Positions 37,083 to 48,196 of a DNA stretch of 64,000 nt are shown here, piece after piece (within the stretch, counting starts at the first letter, position 1; each line of letters begins with the position of its first letter). A program made the position numbers and the translations under genes. Under the pieces are notes generated by a model, which had not been told where the DNA came from, ran no database searches, and saw nothing but the letters and a program-made list of their open reading frames with translations. This DNA comes from Selaginella moellendorffii. Its lineage: Eukaryota > Streptophyta > Lycopodiopsida > Selaginellales > Selaginellaceae. The stretch spans positions 2,196,404-2,260,403 of the forward strand of contig NW_003314278.1 in NCBI RefSeq assembly GCF_000143415.4, in the 5' to 3' direction.

Positions 37083-38119
37083 CAAGCTCGAGTTCGAGTT
37101 CAAGTCCGAGTCCAAGTTTGAGTCCGAGTTCGAGTCTAAGAGGGTGAAAGCCCAAAGCATTCATCTCCCAGACCCTAGGAGGTTTGGTGAGCTCCAAAAG
37201 TATAATAGGGGGAGGACTTCAGTGGAGCTAGTTTGGCTAGGAAAGGCCAGTTTGGCCCAGGAAGGCTGTACCCAGGTGTTGGGTGACAGGATAGCCACTG
37301 GGAGGTCCAACGCTAGAGTGAATATAGACCATCAAGCGGGGTAATTTGGTGAAGTGTTCAAAAGACGGCTGTAGTTCTTTTGGGAGATTAAATGGTCGAT
37401 ACAAGTATGGGTGGCACTACTTACTTGGATACCTGGCATGGCTCAACGGAACCTCGCTCTAAGCCCATGGCTAGAGCACCCAAAGGTGGAAAGTGGGGAG
37501 AGTACCCATGAGGCTCGCGTAAGGCTACGGTGTTCTAAAATGTTTTCCCAAAGTCCCAGACTATAGAATGGAAGAGGAGCAATCCTCTGGTGTGGTGACC
37601 AAGGACACGGTCATGTGGTGATAAAGTCTTAGAGGACAGTGGGACTTAGTGGTCGGGCCTATCGGCTTTGTCTCAGTGGTAGTGTAGGCAAACTCAGCCA
37701 TAGATAGAAAAAAGACTTGGTGGGGACTGTGAAAGGGATATTGGGAAAGGCAATTCCCCATATCTGGGGGCATCTTAAGGAATAGATCTTGGATGGTCAC
37801 TCTTGGATAGATGGCCTAGTCATTGAGAGACGGGACTGCGATGTAGGTGGTGTTGAACCATTAGTATGACTAAGGTGAAGGGGCATGGCCTTAGCGTAAC
37901 GAACTGGTATGTCAGTGGTACCTTGGGGTGTTGGTCTTGGGACCGGACACGTGGAGCACTTGGACCAAGTGCAAAGGATGAGTGGCATGGATGCCATTTT
38001 TGAGGCTAGCAAGTCCCAAGTCCTGAATTAGAGTTAAGGAGGTTGTGAATGAGACTCCTCCAAGTGGGCGGAGGTGTGGTTAAGTGACTAAAATAGAATG
38101 GAAAATTTAGTCTCTTACA
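37083..38119 (+). repeat. Truncated LTR of the B/C family, reverse orientation
   Basis: Read on the minus strand it starts TGTAAGAGACTAAATTTTCC (38119 downward) and continues TCACTTAACCACACC, matching the LTR at 49890 onward. The GAGTCCGAGTTCGAG-type tract at 37085-37140 is the reverse complement of the family's repeat tract. The remaining end, which in full copies is ...TGTCTCACA, is missing here. A fragment of such an end lies inverted at about 38230-38400, next to this copy. Confidence 0.6.
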
Positions 38120-39454
38120 GTTAGCTATAGATGTCTGGCCCGAAAATCTTATTACTAGGGAATAGAAATTAACTATTAGAGTGCCCTATTATATAGTGAC
38201 AATATAAATTATATTAGTCTCAGATGAGCTAGGTCAACACATTATAAAACACAAATCTTTAAATCCCAAATTGGAGCCCAAAATGTGGTAGCGGCCGAAG
38301 CAAAAGCTCAATGAATGTAGCATGTTTGGACTAGAAGCTCTAAATTAGGAAGTCGAGAGTAGGATTGGTACTCATAATGAAGTACTTTTATTTGTCATCA
38401 AATATATCACCATTTGATATTAACATCAGAAGGTCCTAGAAATGGATTTATCCTCGAGGAGTAGCATGTCAAGAGAGCATGGATCTCCATTTCAGTTCAA
38501 ATAGGAACATATAAGCAATGTAATGGATAGAAAGGGGCTAATAAAGGAATGACTTTAAGATGTTGGGAATAGTAGAAGGTTTTTCTTAGAGAGTTAAAGA
38601 TGTAACACATAAGCGTTTGATTTTGCAAATGGGTAATAAGCCTAATACCCTCATGAGCGAATGGTTCAAATTAAAACTAATCCAATGACTATTAAAATCC
38701 TATATAGCTATGGTTGTAGTAAAAAATTATAGTTGTGATTATAAGAATGATAAAAACTCCTAGATAATAAAGGAGTAATAAGATTCTTCTCATATGGTTG
38801 AAGATGGTGTTCAAGGATTTGAGACTAAAGTTTATGACTGTAAGAGGTCAAATATAGATGAGGAGATATATCCTTAAAATGATAGCTAGGGCTAACTCTA
38901 ATAAATATTGAAACAATTTAAAGAGTTAAGGGTGTACTTAAAGGATGAGTTGGTATTTTCATCATTTGAAAGGATAAATTCTAAGAGGCAAAGGTAATTT
39001 ATGTGGAATAAAGAGTAATTAAATGTTAGAGTAACACTTGCAAGGATGGTTGAAACACATTTGGAGTGAGTGTATTATACCCAATCATGTATTGGGAGGA
39101 TTATGAGATTTAAGTATGTGAATACTAAGCATCTCATTGATGGCGGAAGGTGCTATACTAAAGTCATGAAAAAGTGTTTATGAAAAAAAACAACTTTTGC
39201 AAAGAGTTCTAAGTAAACACAAGAGTGAAGTATTAATCAATAGTTAGCATAAGAAATGACAAATATGACTTTTGTAAAAGATATAGATATAAGTGAAATA
39301 TGTCATGAGGATAGACCCATAGAGTTAATAGTGCAGAGACACCAAATATCTCAAGAGAAGATGCTTTGAAATCAAGTTGGCTAATTCATGAAAACCTCTC
39401 ACTAAAAGAACCCCAATAGAAATGGGTTTAGCTTAACCTAAGCTGGAAGGCATA
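38120..39454. other. Repeat-derived AT-rich stretch
   Basis: Contains an inverted LTR-end fragment at about 38230-38400 and otherwise featureless AT-rich DNA up to the target duplication AGATT at 39455-39459. Confidence 0.4.
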
Positions 39455-39459
39455 AGATT

Positions 39460-39791
39460 TGTCAAGACCCCCAACAAGATCAAAACTGGAAAATGTAGAA
39501 GACAAAGAGAAAAACTAGTGGAAACAAAGAAGAAACCTTAGATTGGTGTTAATTCAGATTGTGGAGAAATGGAACAAGGCTAACCTATATATACTATAGG
39601 TTGATGAAGCTTCACCACTCTTAGATCGAGGATGGCTTAAATATAGTTGAGGTCGAGGAGGTGCCATATCATCATCAAGAATGTGGTTCGAGACTCATGA
39701 ATCGGGAAGAATAGAGAAGTGTCTCGAGAGTCAGGAATGAAAAGAATGAGGACTGGGACGAGAAGGATAGCAGTGGTGGAAGTCCTGAACA
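39460..39791 (-). repeat. LTR of element A (3' LTR), 332 bp
   Basis: Matches 49871-49889 plus 51413-51754 over its length, for example CTAGTGGAAACAAAGAAG and CACTCTTAGATCGAGGATGG. It starts TGTCAAG and ends near GTCCTGAACA. The last ~40 bp match poorly, so the inner border is approximate. Confidence 0.7.
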
Positions 39792-42386
39792 AGGTTAAGA
39801 GAATGAATCAGGTTGTCTGAAGGTTCCCAAGTGCATTCCTTAGGTCCGTAACCCTTCTAGTCTACCAGATAGTAGAGTTTAGACCGTGAGATCTTGGAAT
39901 CAAGGATGTCCTGAACCTCGTACTCAAACCCATCCTCGAGATACATTGGTGGAGGCGGAGGAATGACCAAATTTGGAATAGGACTGGGAATATAAGACTT
40001 AAGGAAAGAGGAGTGAAAAATAGGGTGAATTTGATATGATGAGGGAAGTGCAAGGCGATAAATGACAAGATTAATGATGGCAGTGATAGGGAAAGGACCG
40101 AGGCATTTGAAATTGAGTTTGGGACATGGCTTGGTGGTGGAGATATTTTGCCAGAGGAGCTAGATTTTATCCCCAATATTGTAAGGGGGACAATCCTGAT
40201 GATGGACATTGGCAAATGTTTTATGAGATTGTTGAGCACAATGGAGGTGGAAGGAGATGGAGTTGTGGATTTCCTGGAGATTGGAGATAAATGCCTCAGA
40301 GCGAGGATTTGAACGAGAGGATTTAGATGGAGAAGGAAGTGAGAAATTGAATCGAGGATTGCAGCCAAAGTTTGCAAAGAAGGGGGAAATTTGAAGGGAG
40401 GAGTGAATAGAGTTGTTATAAGAGAACTCAGCAAAGGGAAGGATATCGAACCAATCATCCTAATGATAGTTGATGAAGCACCTCAGGAATTGTTGTAATG
40501 TCTGAATTGTTCGCTTGGACTGTCCATCAGTTTAAAGATGATACGTTGAAGAGAGGTTGGCCTTCACTACAAGCAACAGCAAGAACCAGTGCCAAAAATG
40601 AGAGATGAACTGAGGTCCTCAATCCGAAACCACATCTGCGAAAATCCCATGAAGTCGGAAAATTTCCCTGAATACCAATTTTGCCATGTCCTCACCCAAA
40701 AACTCCTTGGTACACAGCAGGAAGTGCGCCATCTTTGTGAAGCGATGCACCACAACTAAAATGCTATTGAAGCCTCCAGAACTCAGAAGATCACTCAAGA
40801 AATCCATAGAGATGGATTCCCAAGGATCTGAAGGGACCGGGAGGGAACAAAGCAAACTTGAAGGAACGTGGCGAGGTACCTTATTCTGGGCGCAAGTGTC
40901 ACAGGAGGTAACAAAAGCTTTGATGTAGTAGTCCATATGGGGCCACCAAAAATCTCATGTAACCAGCTCATAGGTTTTTGCAATGCCGAAGTGACCAGCA
41001 GTCGGGCTATCGTGGCACGCCATCAGGACCAACCATAACCCTAAACCCTTCAAGAACGTGAAGCTGCTCCCCACGGTACAACAAGCCATCTAAGAACTCG
41101 AACTCATCAAATCGCTAGCAGTCGGGAGTCACTAGGTATCCATCTTGAAGATGGGGGAAAATGTTGCTAGCGAGATTGTCGAATTGAAGATTGTTTCGGA
41201 TCGCATCCATCAAGGAGGAGTCCTAAAGGGCCAGGGAAATTGCCATAACATGAAGCCAATTAGGACCGAGGATAACCTGATCCTGTTGATTGAAGGTAGA
41301 ATTACTAGGCCTGAGACTAAGATAAGAGCGTCTTGAAAGAGCATTAGGAAGGCCCTAAAGCTTTCCAAGTCTATACTTGATGACAAAGTCAAACCGACTC
41401 AAAAATTGTGCCCACCTTGCCTGATGACGGCTCAAAACTCAGGAAGTGGCAAAGTACTTGAGATTTTTGTGATCCATCCAGACCATTGTTTGATGGCTTG
41501 CCCCCTCCAAGAAATGACAACACTCTCCAAAGGAATCCAAGATGGCAAGGAGCTCCTTGTTGTGAATTTCATAATTGATCTCCGCAAGCTGGAATTTAAT
41601 GGAAAGCGACCGGATGAAATTCCTAATCTGCTCCGAATTGAGATAGCACAACACTGATGGCCAAGTCGGAGGCGTTTGCCTCGATGAAGAAAGGTTGTGA
41701 GGGATCAGCATGGATCAAAATGGGAGCAGAACTAAAGGCTGCCTTGAGTGTGTCAAAGGCTTGTTGGGCAGCAGCAGACCAAGAGAAGGGAACATCCTTG
41801 CAAGTGAGATGCGTGAGAGGAAGGACAATGTTGGAGTAGTGAGCAATGAATTTGCATTAAAAGTTGGTGAATCCAAAGAAAACCTGAACATCCAACATTG
41901 ATTGTGAAGGCTCCCAATCGAGAATAGTCTTGACTTTGGCAAGATCCATCGTGATACCCTTAGGAGTGACAATGTACCCAAGGAACTCCACAGACTCCTG
42001 ATCGAAGGAATGTTTCTCAAGCTTCATGTATAGGCCATATTCCCGCAGTTTCACCAGCACCTTGCACATATACTCGTCATGCTCCTCTTGAGTTTTCGAA
42101 TAGATGAGGATGTCGTCAAGGTAGACGATCACCATCTAATCAAGAAACTCCTAAAAGACATCATTCACCATGTGTTGGAAAACTGCTAGAGCATTTGTTA
42201 AGCCAAACGGCATGACAGTGTACTCGAAGTAGCCATAGCAGGTTCAGAATGTAGTGTTCCATTCATCGCCAGGCCGGATCCGGATCAGGTTGTATGCTCC
42301 ACGGAGGTCAATCTTGGTGAAGAAGCGAGCACCGCCAAGGCATTCCAATAGGTCCAAGATCAGAGGCAGTAGATAATGGTTCGAAG
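39792..42386 (-). pseudogene. Element A pol remnant (RT, RNase H, integrase, chromodomain)
   Basis: Read from 42386 down: RT pieces [25 protein letters not shown] and VIVYLDDILIYS, the RNase H tether with VAFHSIKFQLAEINYE, an integrase zinc-finger and core with VTSCDTCAQNK and SISMDFLSDL, and a chromodomain with EYEVQDILDSKI and GYGPKECTWEPSDN. Stops replace expected residues at many places, for example TAG for the Trp in the chromodomain. Frameshifts occur in the integrase. The RT begins abruptly at the junction with element B, so the N-terminal pol and protease are missing. Confidence 0.8.
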
Positions 42387-42961
42387 TCCGGCACCAGCGA
42401 AGTCCATGCTCACTCCCACCCAAGGCCCCTCGGTCCCAGTCCCAACCTCAAGTCGGTTTGGAAGCCCAACTGGAGAGTCCCTTCAAAACTGGTTCCTAGA
42501 CCTCACTATCCCTGCTATACTTTTGGAACCCCCTGCAGCCCCCCCCCCCTGGGAGACGCACGCTTTGGGCTTTCACCCCTTGATCCGTATTAGTATTTGG
42601 ACTTAGTCTCTGGCTCGATCTCGGACCCGATTTCGGATCCGACTTCGGATTCGGGTTCGGACTCGATCTCGGACTCGATCTCGGACCCGATCTCGGACCC
42701 GACCTCGGACTCGACCTCGGACTCGGTCTCGGACCCGATTTCGGATCTCGGACTCCGTCTCGAACTCGGTCTCGAACTCGGACTCGAACTCGGTCCCCGA
42801 GTCGGTCTCGGACTCGATTCCGGACTCTATCTCGAACTCGGTCCTAGAGTCGGTCTTGGACTCGATCTCGACTTGGTCCTATCCGATGAACTCTTTGTCA
42901 TTTTGGTCATGCTTTCGGGGTTTCTTTAGCCTACGACACCTCGGCGAGTTGGTTCCTTACA
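42387..42961 (-). repeat. Truncated 3' LTR of element B
   Basis: Matches 48769-49347 closely, offset about 6385 bp. It contains the poly-C run near 42540 and the TCGGAC(T)-type hexamer tract at about 42600-42880. It ends CCTTACA at 42961. The outer half of the LTR is absent. Confidence 0.85.
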
Positions 42962-42977
42962 ACTCCACCACCCATAG
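42962..42977 (-). other. Polypurine tract of element B
   Basis: On the element strand TATGGGTGGTGGAGT directly precedes the LTR start TGTAAGG, the position of the plus-strand primer. The same motif in decayed form flanks the old copy ending at 13979. Confidence 0.55.
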
Positions 42978-43364
42978 AAGAAGTTCGATGCCCACATCGA
43001 ACGTCTCATTTTATCCTACGACTTGTTGACCATGTCTCCGGGGGCATCCCCCCACTTAGCGGTGTGCCTAAGTTAGCCTCCCCGGCCAAGAGCCCATGAC
43101 AACGGAATATAGGTGTTCCTATACTCCTCACCTCACCACGCCCTAGTATGGGGTCGGGACTTGGACCCAGCCTTGCTTTACTAGGGGGTTGGGACTCGAA
43201 CCCAACCTCCGTAGAATACGTCTACGGATTCGACATCCCCGCGGGGAGTCGGGCGTAGTGCCCTACGCCTGGTCGACCTATCCAACCCATGCTAATTAGC
43301 TTACCTTTGGCGCGCCTTCGGGTCCCAACATATGCCACTTGCTCAACTTTGCAAATTGATATTT

Positions 43365-46300
43365 TTAATTGAATTTTGCATAAGTACATAGAGTTCTGCC
43401 TTGCAGAAATTCCTCCACTAGATCTCGCGCGTTCGCTAGGTTCTCCTCCGGTTCCCATGTTGCTTCGCAGTATGGAAATCCTTTCCACTTCACATGGAAC
43501 TCTCTCACCTCGCGTCCTTGTCGCTTGCTCTTGCGCACATTGAGGATGGCCTCGACTTCGTATTCCTCTTCCCCTTGGATAACCTCAGGTAAAGGTCTCA
43601 CTTGGTCCTTGCGAAGCAGATCCTCAAAGTACGGCTTGAGTAAGTTCACGTGGAACACTGGGTGCATCTTCCCCATCTCTCGAGGAAGTCGGAGTCGGTA
43701 AGCCACTTTACCGATTCGTGCCTCAATTTCATAAGGCCCCGTGAACCTGCTTAAGGAACTCAAGATCAATTCATTTACAGGAATACATGCATCTTTACCT
43801 TTGGGTCAACTTTCGGCTGATCCCACTTGGTAGTCTGAGGTTCTTGGTGTTCAGCCACACCTTCTCCCCAGCTTGGAACTCCACATCCCGACGCTTTTGG
43901 TTCGCATACTTAGTTTGCCTTTGTTGAGCCCATTCCAAGGAATCCCTCACTAGATTCCAAATGTTGAGTCTTTCCGCCGTGAATGCCTCCACTGCGGGTA
44001 ACTCTCCATGATACTCGGCCATGCCGAGTTCCGCAGGACCTTCAATAGCTCGCCCATTGATGACTTCCCATGGACTCACCCCGATGCTTGAGTGTGGTGA
44101 GTTGTTATAACACATTTCCGCAAGTCCCAAATGACTTACCCAGTCGGTCTGGTCTCCCGAGACATAGCATCGCAAATAATCCTCCAGCTGCCTATTCACC
44201 CTTTCTGTTTGTCCGTCTGTCAAGAAGTGTTAGTGCCATCAATCTTGACTTAATACCCATTACCTGTTTGTGGGTGATAGGCTGTGCTGAATTTCAATTT
44301 GGTGCGATACTGTTCTAGGAGTGTCCTCCAGAACCTACTAGTGAAGATCTTATCTCGATCTGAGATAATCTCTTCCGGCCTTCCCCGCACTCGGACCACT
44401 TGTTCGAAGAATAGCTTCGCCACACCTTCCGCATCCACGTCCGTTGTGGTGGGTATGAAATGTGCCATCTTTGAAAATCGGTCCACCACCACGAATATCG
44501 CATCGAACCCCTTGCTTGGGGGTAGTCCCGTGATGAAGTCCATCGTAAGACATTTCCACGGGTGATCTGGAATTGGGATGCTTTGCAACAAGCCCCCACT
44601 AGCCTTAGTCACGGCTTTGACCTGCTGACATGTTGGACATGTCTTTACATAGTCTTGGACGTCCTTAGCCATATCTGGCCAATGGTACTTCGTCTTGAGT
44701 AAGCCCATCGTCTTGGGCACTCCGCCGTGTCCCGCAAGAGGTCCGTCATGACACTCTTCTAAGGCTACCTTCCTTAGTCCCCCTTCTGGAACATACACCC
44801 TCGTTTGCTTGTAATAAATGAGTCCGTTGCGTTCCGCATAGCCCGTTTTCTCTTCCGTTGGCAACTCACCTCTCTGGTGAGCTTCCCGCGCCTCCAGATT
44901 CCTCAACAACACTTCTTGTGCTAGACCATCATTCTCATATGCTGTCCGCACATCGTCCCAGAAGGTTGCTGTTGCGCTGGAGATCGCCAACCTCAAGCTC
45001 GCTTTTCGACTTAGCGCATCTGCCACGATGTTGCTCTTCCCAGGCTTGTACAGAATCTCGCAATCAAACTCGGCCAAGGCATTGGCCCACCGACCTTGTT
45101 TCCCTCTCAGGTCGGGTTGTGACAAGAAGTGTTTCGTTGCCACATTGTCCGTGTAAACCTTGAAGTGTCTCCCAAGGTAGTGTCGCCACTCCTTGAGCGC
45201 CTTGACCACCGCAAACAATTCCTTCTCGTGGGCAGGCCACTTCCGTTGAGCCTTGTCCAGCTTCTTCAAGAAGAACGCTACTGGATGGTTGTCTTGCTTC
45301 AAAACTGCGCCCAACGCAAAGTCCGAAGCATCCGTGTCTACCTCAAAGTCCTTACCAAAGTCTGGTAATGCCAACACCGGAGCCTTCCTCAACTTCCCTT
45401 TGAGGTGGACGAATGCCGCCTCGCATTCCGCTATCCATACCATCTTCCCTTTTCCCGTTTGATCTGTTAAGGGCAGAGCTACTCTCGAATAGTGTCTGAT
45501 AAACTTTCGATAGTAGTTGCATAGCCCCAAGAATGCCCTCAACTCATGTACATTCGATGGTCGCTCCCATTCCTGGATCGCTTGGACCTTCTCCGGGTCC
45601 ACCTTGAGCCCGTCTTGGCCCACCACATGCCCGAGAAACTTTACCTCTTGCTGAGCAAAGTCACATTTGCTCTCTTTAGCATACAGTTTATGTTCCCTTA
45701 GTTTCTCAAACACCTTCGCCAAGTGTTCGGCATGCTCCTCTAGCGTCTCGCTATAGATCAGGATGTCGTCAATATAGACAACCACGAAGTGATCCAGATA
45801 GGGTACAAAGATGTGGTTCATCAACGCCGAAAACGTTGCCGGCGCATTGCACAGCCCAAAGGGCATCACCAAAAACTCAAAGCTCCCATACCTCGTTCGA
45901 CAGGTTGTCTTCTCGACATCTTCCTCGGCTACCCTGATCTGGTAGTATCCTGACCTTAGGTCAATCCTCGAGAAGTATTTTGCCTTTCCCAACCTATCGA
46001 ACAGGTCCTCAATCCTTGGCAACGGGTACTTGTTCTTCTTGGTATACTTGTTGAGCAACCGGTAATCTATGCACATGCGCATAGATCCATCTTTCTTTTT
46101 CACAAATAATACCGGTGCCCCATACGGCGACTTGCTCAACCTAACATACCCTTTGCCCACCAACTCCTCTAGTTGGCACTTGAGCTCCTTGAATTCTTTT
46201 TCGTTCAAACGATAGGGGGGACGAACCACCGCCTCCGCACCCTCGACCAGCTCAATCTTATGTTCTATCGGTCGTGCGGGGGGTAACCCCGCCGGTAGCT

Positions 46301-47102
46301 CCTCCGGCATGGTATCCTGGAATTGGTCCAACACCTGCTGGATCACTAAAGGTATTTCTTCCGTTCCTGTCTTTTTGTCACTCTTCACCGAGAGTAAGCA
46401 CAAAAAGGCTGCCTTAGTTCCTTTAGTGAGTTGTCCTCTCGTGGACACCAGGTTTAAGCAAGATTCTTTGGCCTTGCTTTGCCCTACCTTTAGATCCTGG
46501 GCCTCCACCCTAGATCTTCTTCCTTGGGCATTCGCTAGTACCACAAGGTTCCTACCTTGTCCATGCAGGGCTACCACGAACCGATTGAACCAATCCATTC
46601 CGAAGATCACGTCAAATCCCGCCATGTCCAACACGGTGAAATCCATGTCTACTTTCCATGTCCCTACTTCGACTCTCGCTTGTCGAAGTACCTTATCGGT
46701 GCTTTGGCTACCTTGAACAAACTCTATAGTCCTTGGTTCGCCTAGCCGCTGCACCGTTAGTCCGGCTTGCCGGACTATGTCTGCAGCCACAAAATTATCC
46801 GAAGCACCCGTGTCAATAAGGATCTTAACAAAGCTACCTCCAAGCTTCCCTCGGAGGGCTAGTAGATGCCGCGAACGACTCTCTACCAAAGTTGCTCGTG
46901 TAATGAGCAACTTTGAGTTAAGGACTGGATCACATACCTCAGTTTGGACTTCACCCGACTTGATGGCCATATTGGCTCTGGCCTTCTTCGGGTAGGGACA
47001 TTCCCTCGAGAAGTGTCCCGCTTCACCGCAGTTGTAGCATACGTTGTTTCCCACGCTGCTATATGACTTGACCTTCTTATCCGTGGGTTTGTCTCTTTTC
47101 GC
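43365..47102 (-). CDS. Element B pol: zinc knuckle, protease, RT, RNase H, integrase, chromodomain
   Basis: From 47102 the frame reads on from gag after a single TAA. It has a CCHC knuckle ([14 protein letters not shown]), a protease with [12 protein letters not shown] with [13 protein letters not shown] and the catalytic [11 protein letters not shown], RNase H ([13 protein letters not shown]), and an integrase with [21 protein letters not shown] and STAYHPQT. It ends with a GPY/F module ([16 protein letters not shown]) and a chromodomain ([20 protein letters not shown]). The frame is broken only at 44217-44263 and 43747-43798. Both breaks look like GT-AG introns, and removing them rejoins the integrase exactly in phase ([15 protein letters not shown] and KLTQR|FTGPYE). 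Apart from this and the gag/pol stop, the polyprotein is intact. Confidence 0.88.
43747..43798 (-). other. Intron-like segment 2 in element B integrase, 52 nt
   Basis: Bounded by CAAAG|GTAAAGATG and CCTTAAGCAG|GTTCACG on the element strand. Removal joins KLTQ to R-FTGPYE in frame at the start of the GPY/F module. It contains an in-frame stop if retained. Confidence 0.6.
44217..44263 (-). other. Intron-like segment 1 in element B integrase, 47 nt
   Basis: Bounded by AAACAG|GTAATGGG and CTTCTTGACAG|ACGGAC on the element strand, with a branch-point-like CTAAC in ACTAACACTTCTTGACAG. Removal restores the conserved [12 protein letters not shown] motif of the integrase core. If kept, the frame ends in TAA after GNGY. 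Confidence 0.65.
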
Positions 47103-48137
47103 TTAACTCCCCCACGTACTTGCTCGCTGGCCACCGGATTTGCCTTTCCGGAACCCAGAGGACTCATTCTTAGAGAAACTCTTCTTGAATTTCCCCCTGC
47201 TATATGTTCCCCTTGGTTTGGCCCCTTTGCTGAACGTGGATCCCGACCCCGTCGTGTTCCCCTTTCGCAGGTTATCATTGAAATGCACCTTGATGGCCAC
47301 ATCCAACGCTTCCTTGTAGTTGGTCGGGTTCCAGCGCATCACCTCACCGCGAGCCCAGGTTTGCAAACCTGATATGAAGGCATGGAACGCATCCATATCC
47401 CCCATGTCCGTGACAAGTATCCTCTTTGCCATGAACCCATTCACATATTCCTGGATGGTTCCAGTCTGCTTCAGCCTACTCAGTTCATCCCTCAGATGCA
47501 GAGTGGCATTCGGAGGAACATATGTTGCGCGGATCCTCGCCTTCATCATGTCCCAAGTGACCACCGGTCCTTTGTTGGCCTCCGTTGTTCTCCACCAAGA
47601 CTTGGCATTATCTGCCAAGTATGGTTTTGCACATGGGACCTTCTCCGAGCTCGATAACCGCAACGCTCGGAAGTAGTCCTCCATATCGTAAAACCAATCC
47701 TCCACCACCTTATAGTCATTCACTCCCTTGAAGACCGGTGGGGGCTTTGGTTTGTACTTGGGAACTGCCTGAGGGACTGATTCCACTTCAGTCTGTTTGA
47801 CCTTGTCTGGTTTTGCCTCAGTCCCTGCCGAAAGGTCCGCACCTTCTGCGCTGCCAACATCCGCAGTCTTTCGCCTTTTCTTCCGCTTCTCGTCACGCTT
47901 TAGCTTGCGTACGAGAGTCTCCAGCAGGGCATTGGTCTGTGCCAATTGACCTTCTAGAACGTCCAATTGAGCCTTGGACGACCGAACCTCGCCACCGGAC
48001 TCCTGTTTGGAAGTTTCCTCACTAGAGTCCTCCTCATGCAAGGATTCCTCATCCATAGCCTCTTGTTCGACCGGAGGCTCCAGCTCTGGCAGAGGTTCTG
48101 TCTCCGCCTGGGTTCGCTTACGCCCTGCCCTTGCCAT
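47103..48137 (-). CDS. Element B gag
   Basis: 344 codons from ATG 48137. Acidic N-terminal part, a predicted coiled segment (SSKAQLDVLEGQLAQTNALL), a Lys/Arg run, then the Ty3-type gag core with PPPVFKGVNDYKVVEDWFYD, TWDMMKARIRATYVPPNA and QEYVNGFMAKR, and a basic, Ser/Gly-rich tail. The stop TAA lies in the same frame as pol, just before the zinc knuckle. The stop is either a recent nonsense change or a readthrough point. Confidence 0.85.
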   Translation of the reverse strand: MARAGRKRTQAETEPLPELEPPVEQEAMDEESLHEEDSSEETSKQESGGEVRSSKAQLDVLEGQLAQTNALLETLVRKLKRDEKRKKRRKTADVGSAEGADLSAGTEAKPDKVKQTEVESVPQAVPKYKPKPPPVFKGVNDYKVVEDWFYDMEDYFRALRLSSSEKVPCAKPYLADNAKSWWRTTEANKGPVVTWDMMKARIRATYVPPNATLHLRDELSRLKQTGTIQEYVNGFMAKRILVTDMGDMDAFHAFISGLQTWARGEVMRWNPTNYKEALDVAIKVHFNDNLRKGNTTGSGSTFSKGAKPRGTYSRGKFKKSFSKNESSGFRKGKSGGQRASTWGS

Positions 48138-48180
48138 CTCCCAGCAATCCGCCTCTATCCTTCGCTAGAACTGAGGAGAA

Positions 48181-48193
48181 GGCTCCGATACCA
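48181..48193 (-). other. Primer-binding site of element B (initiator Met tRNA type)
   Basis: On the element strand TGGTATCGGAGCC lies three bases inside the LTR end, matching the usual TGGTATCAGAGCC with one change. Confidence 0.8.
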
Positions 48194-48196
48194 AAT

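Noticed and set aside
42590-42890. Possible CRISPR-like or centromere-like array from regular short repeats
   Set aside because: Units are 6-12 bp with no spacers, lie inside an LTR and recur at the same place in other LTR copies; a plant nuclear minisatellite is the simple reading.
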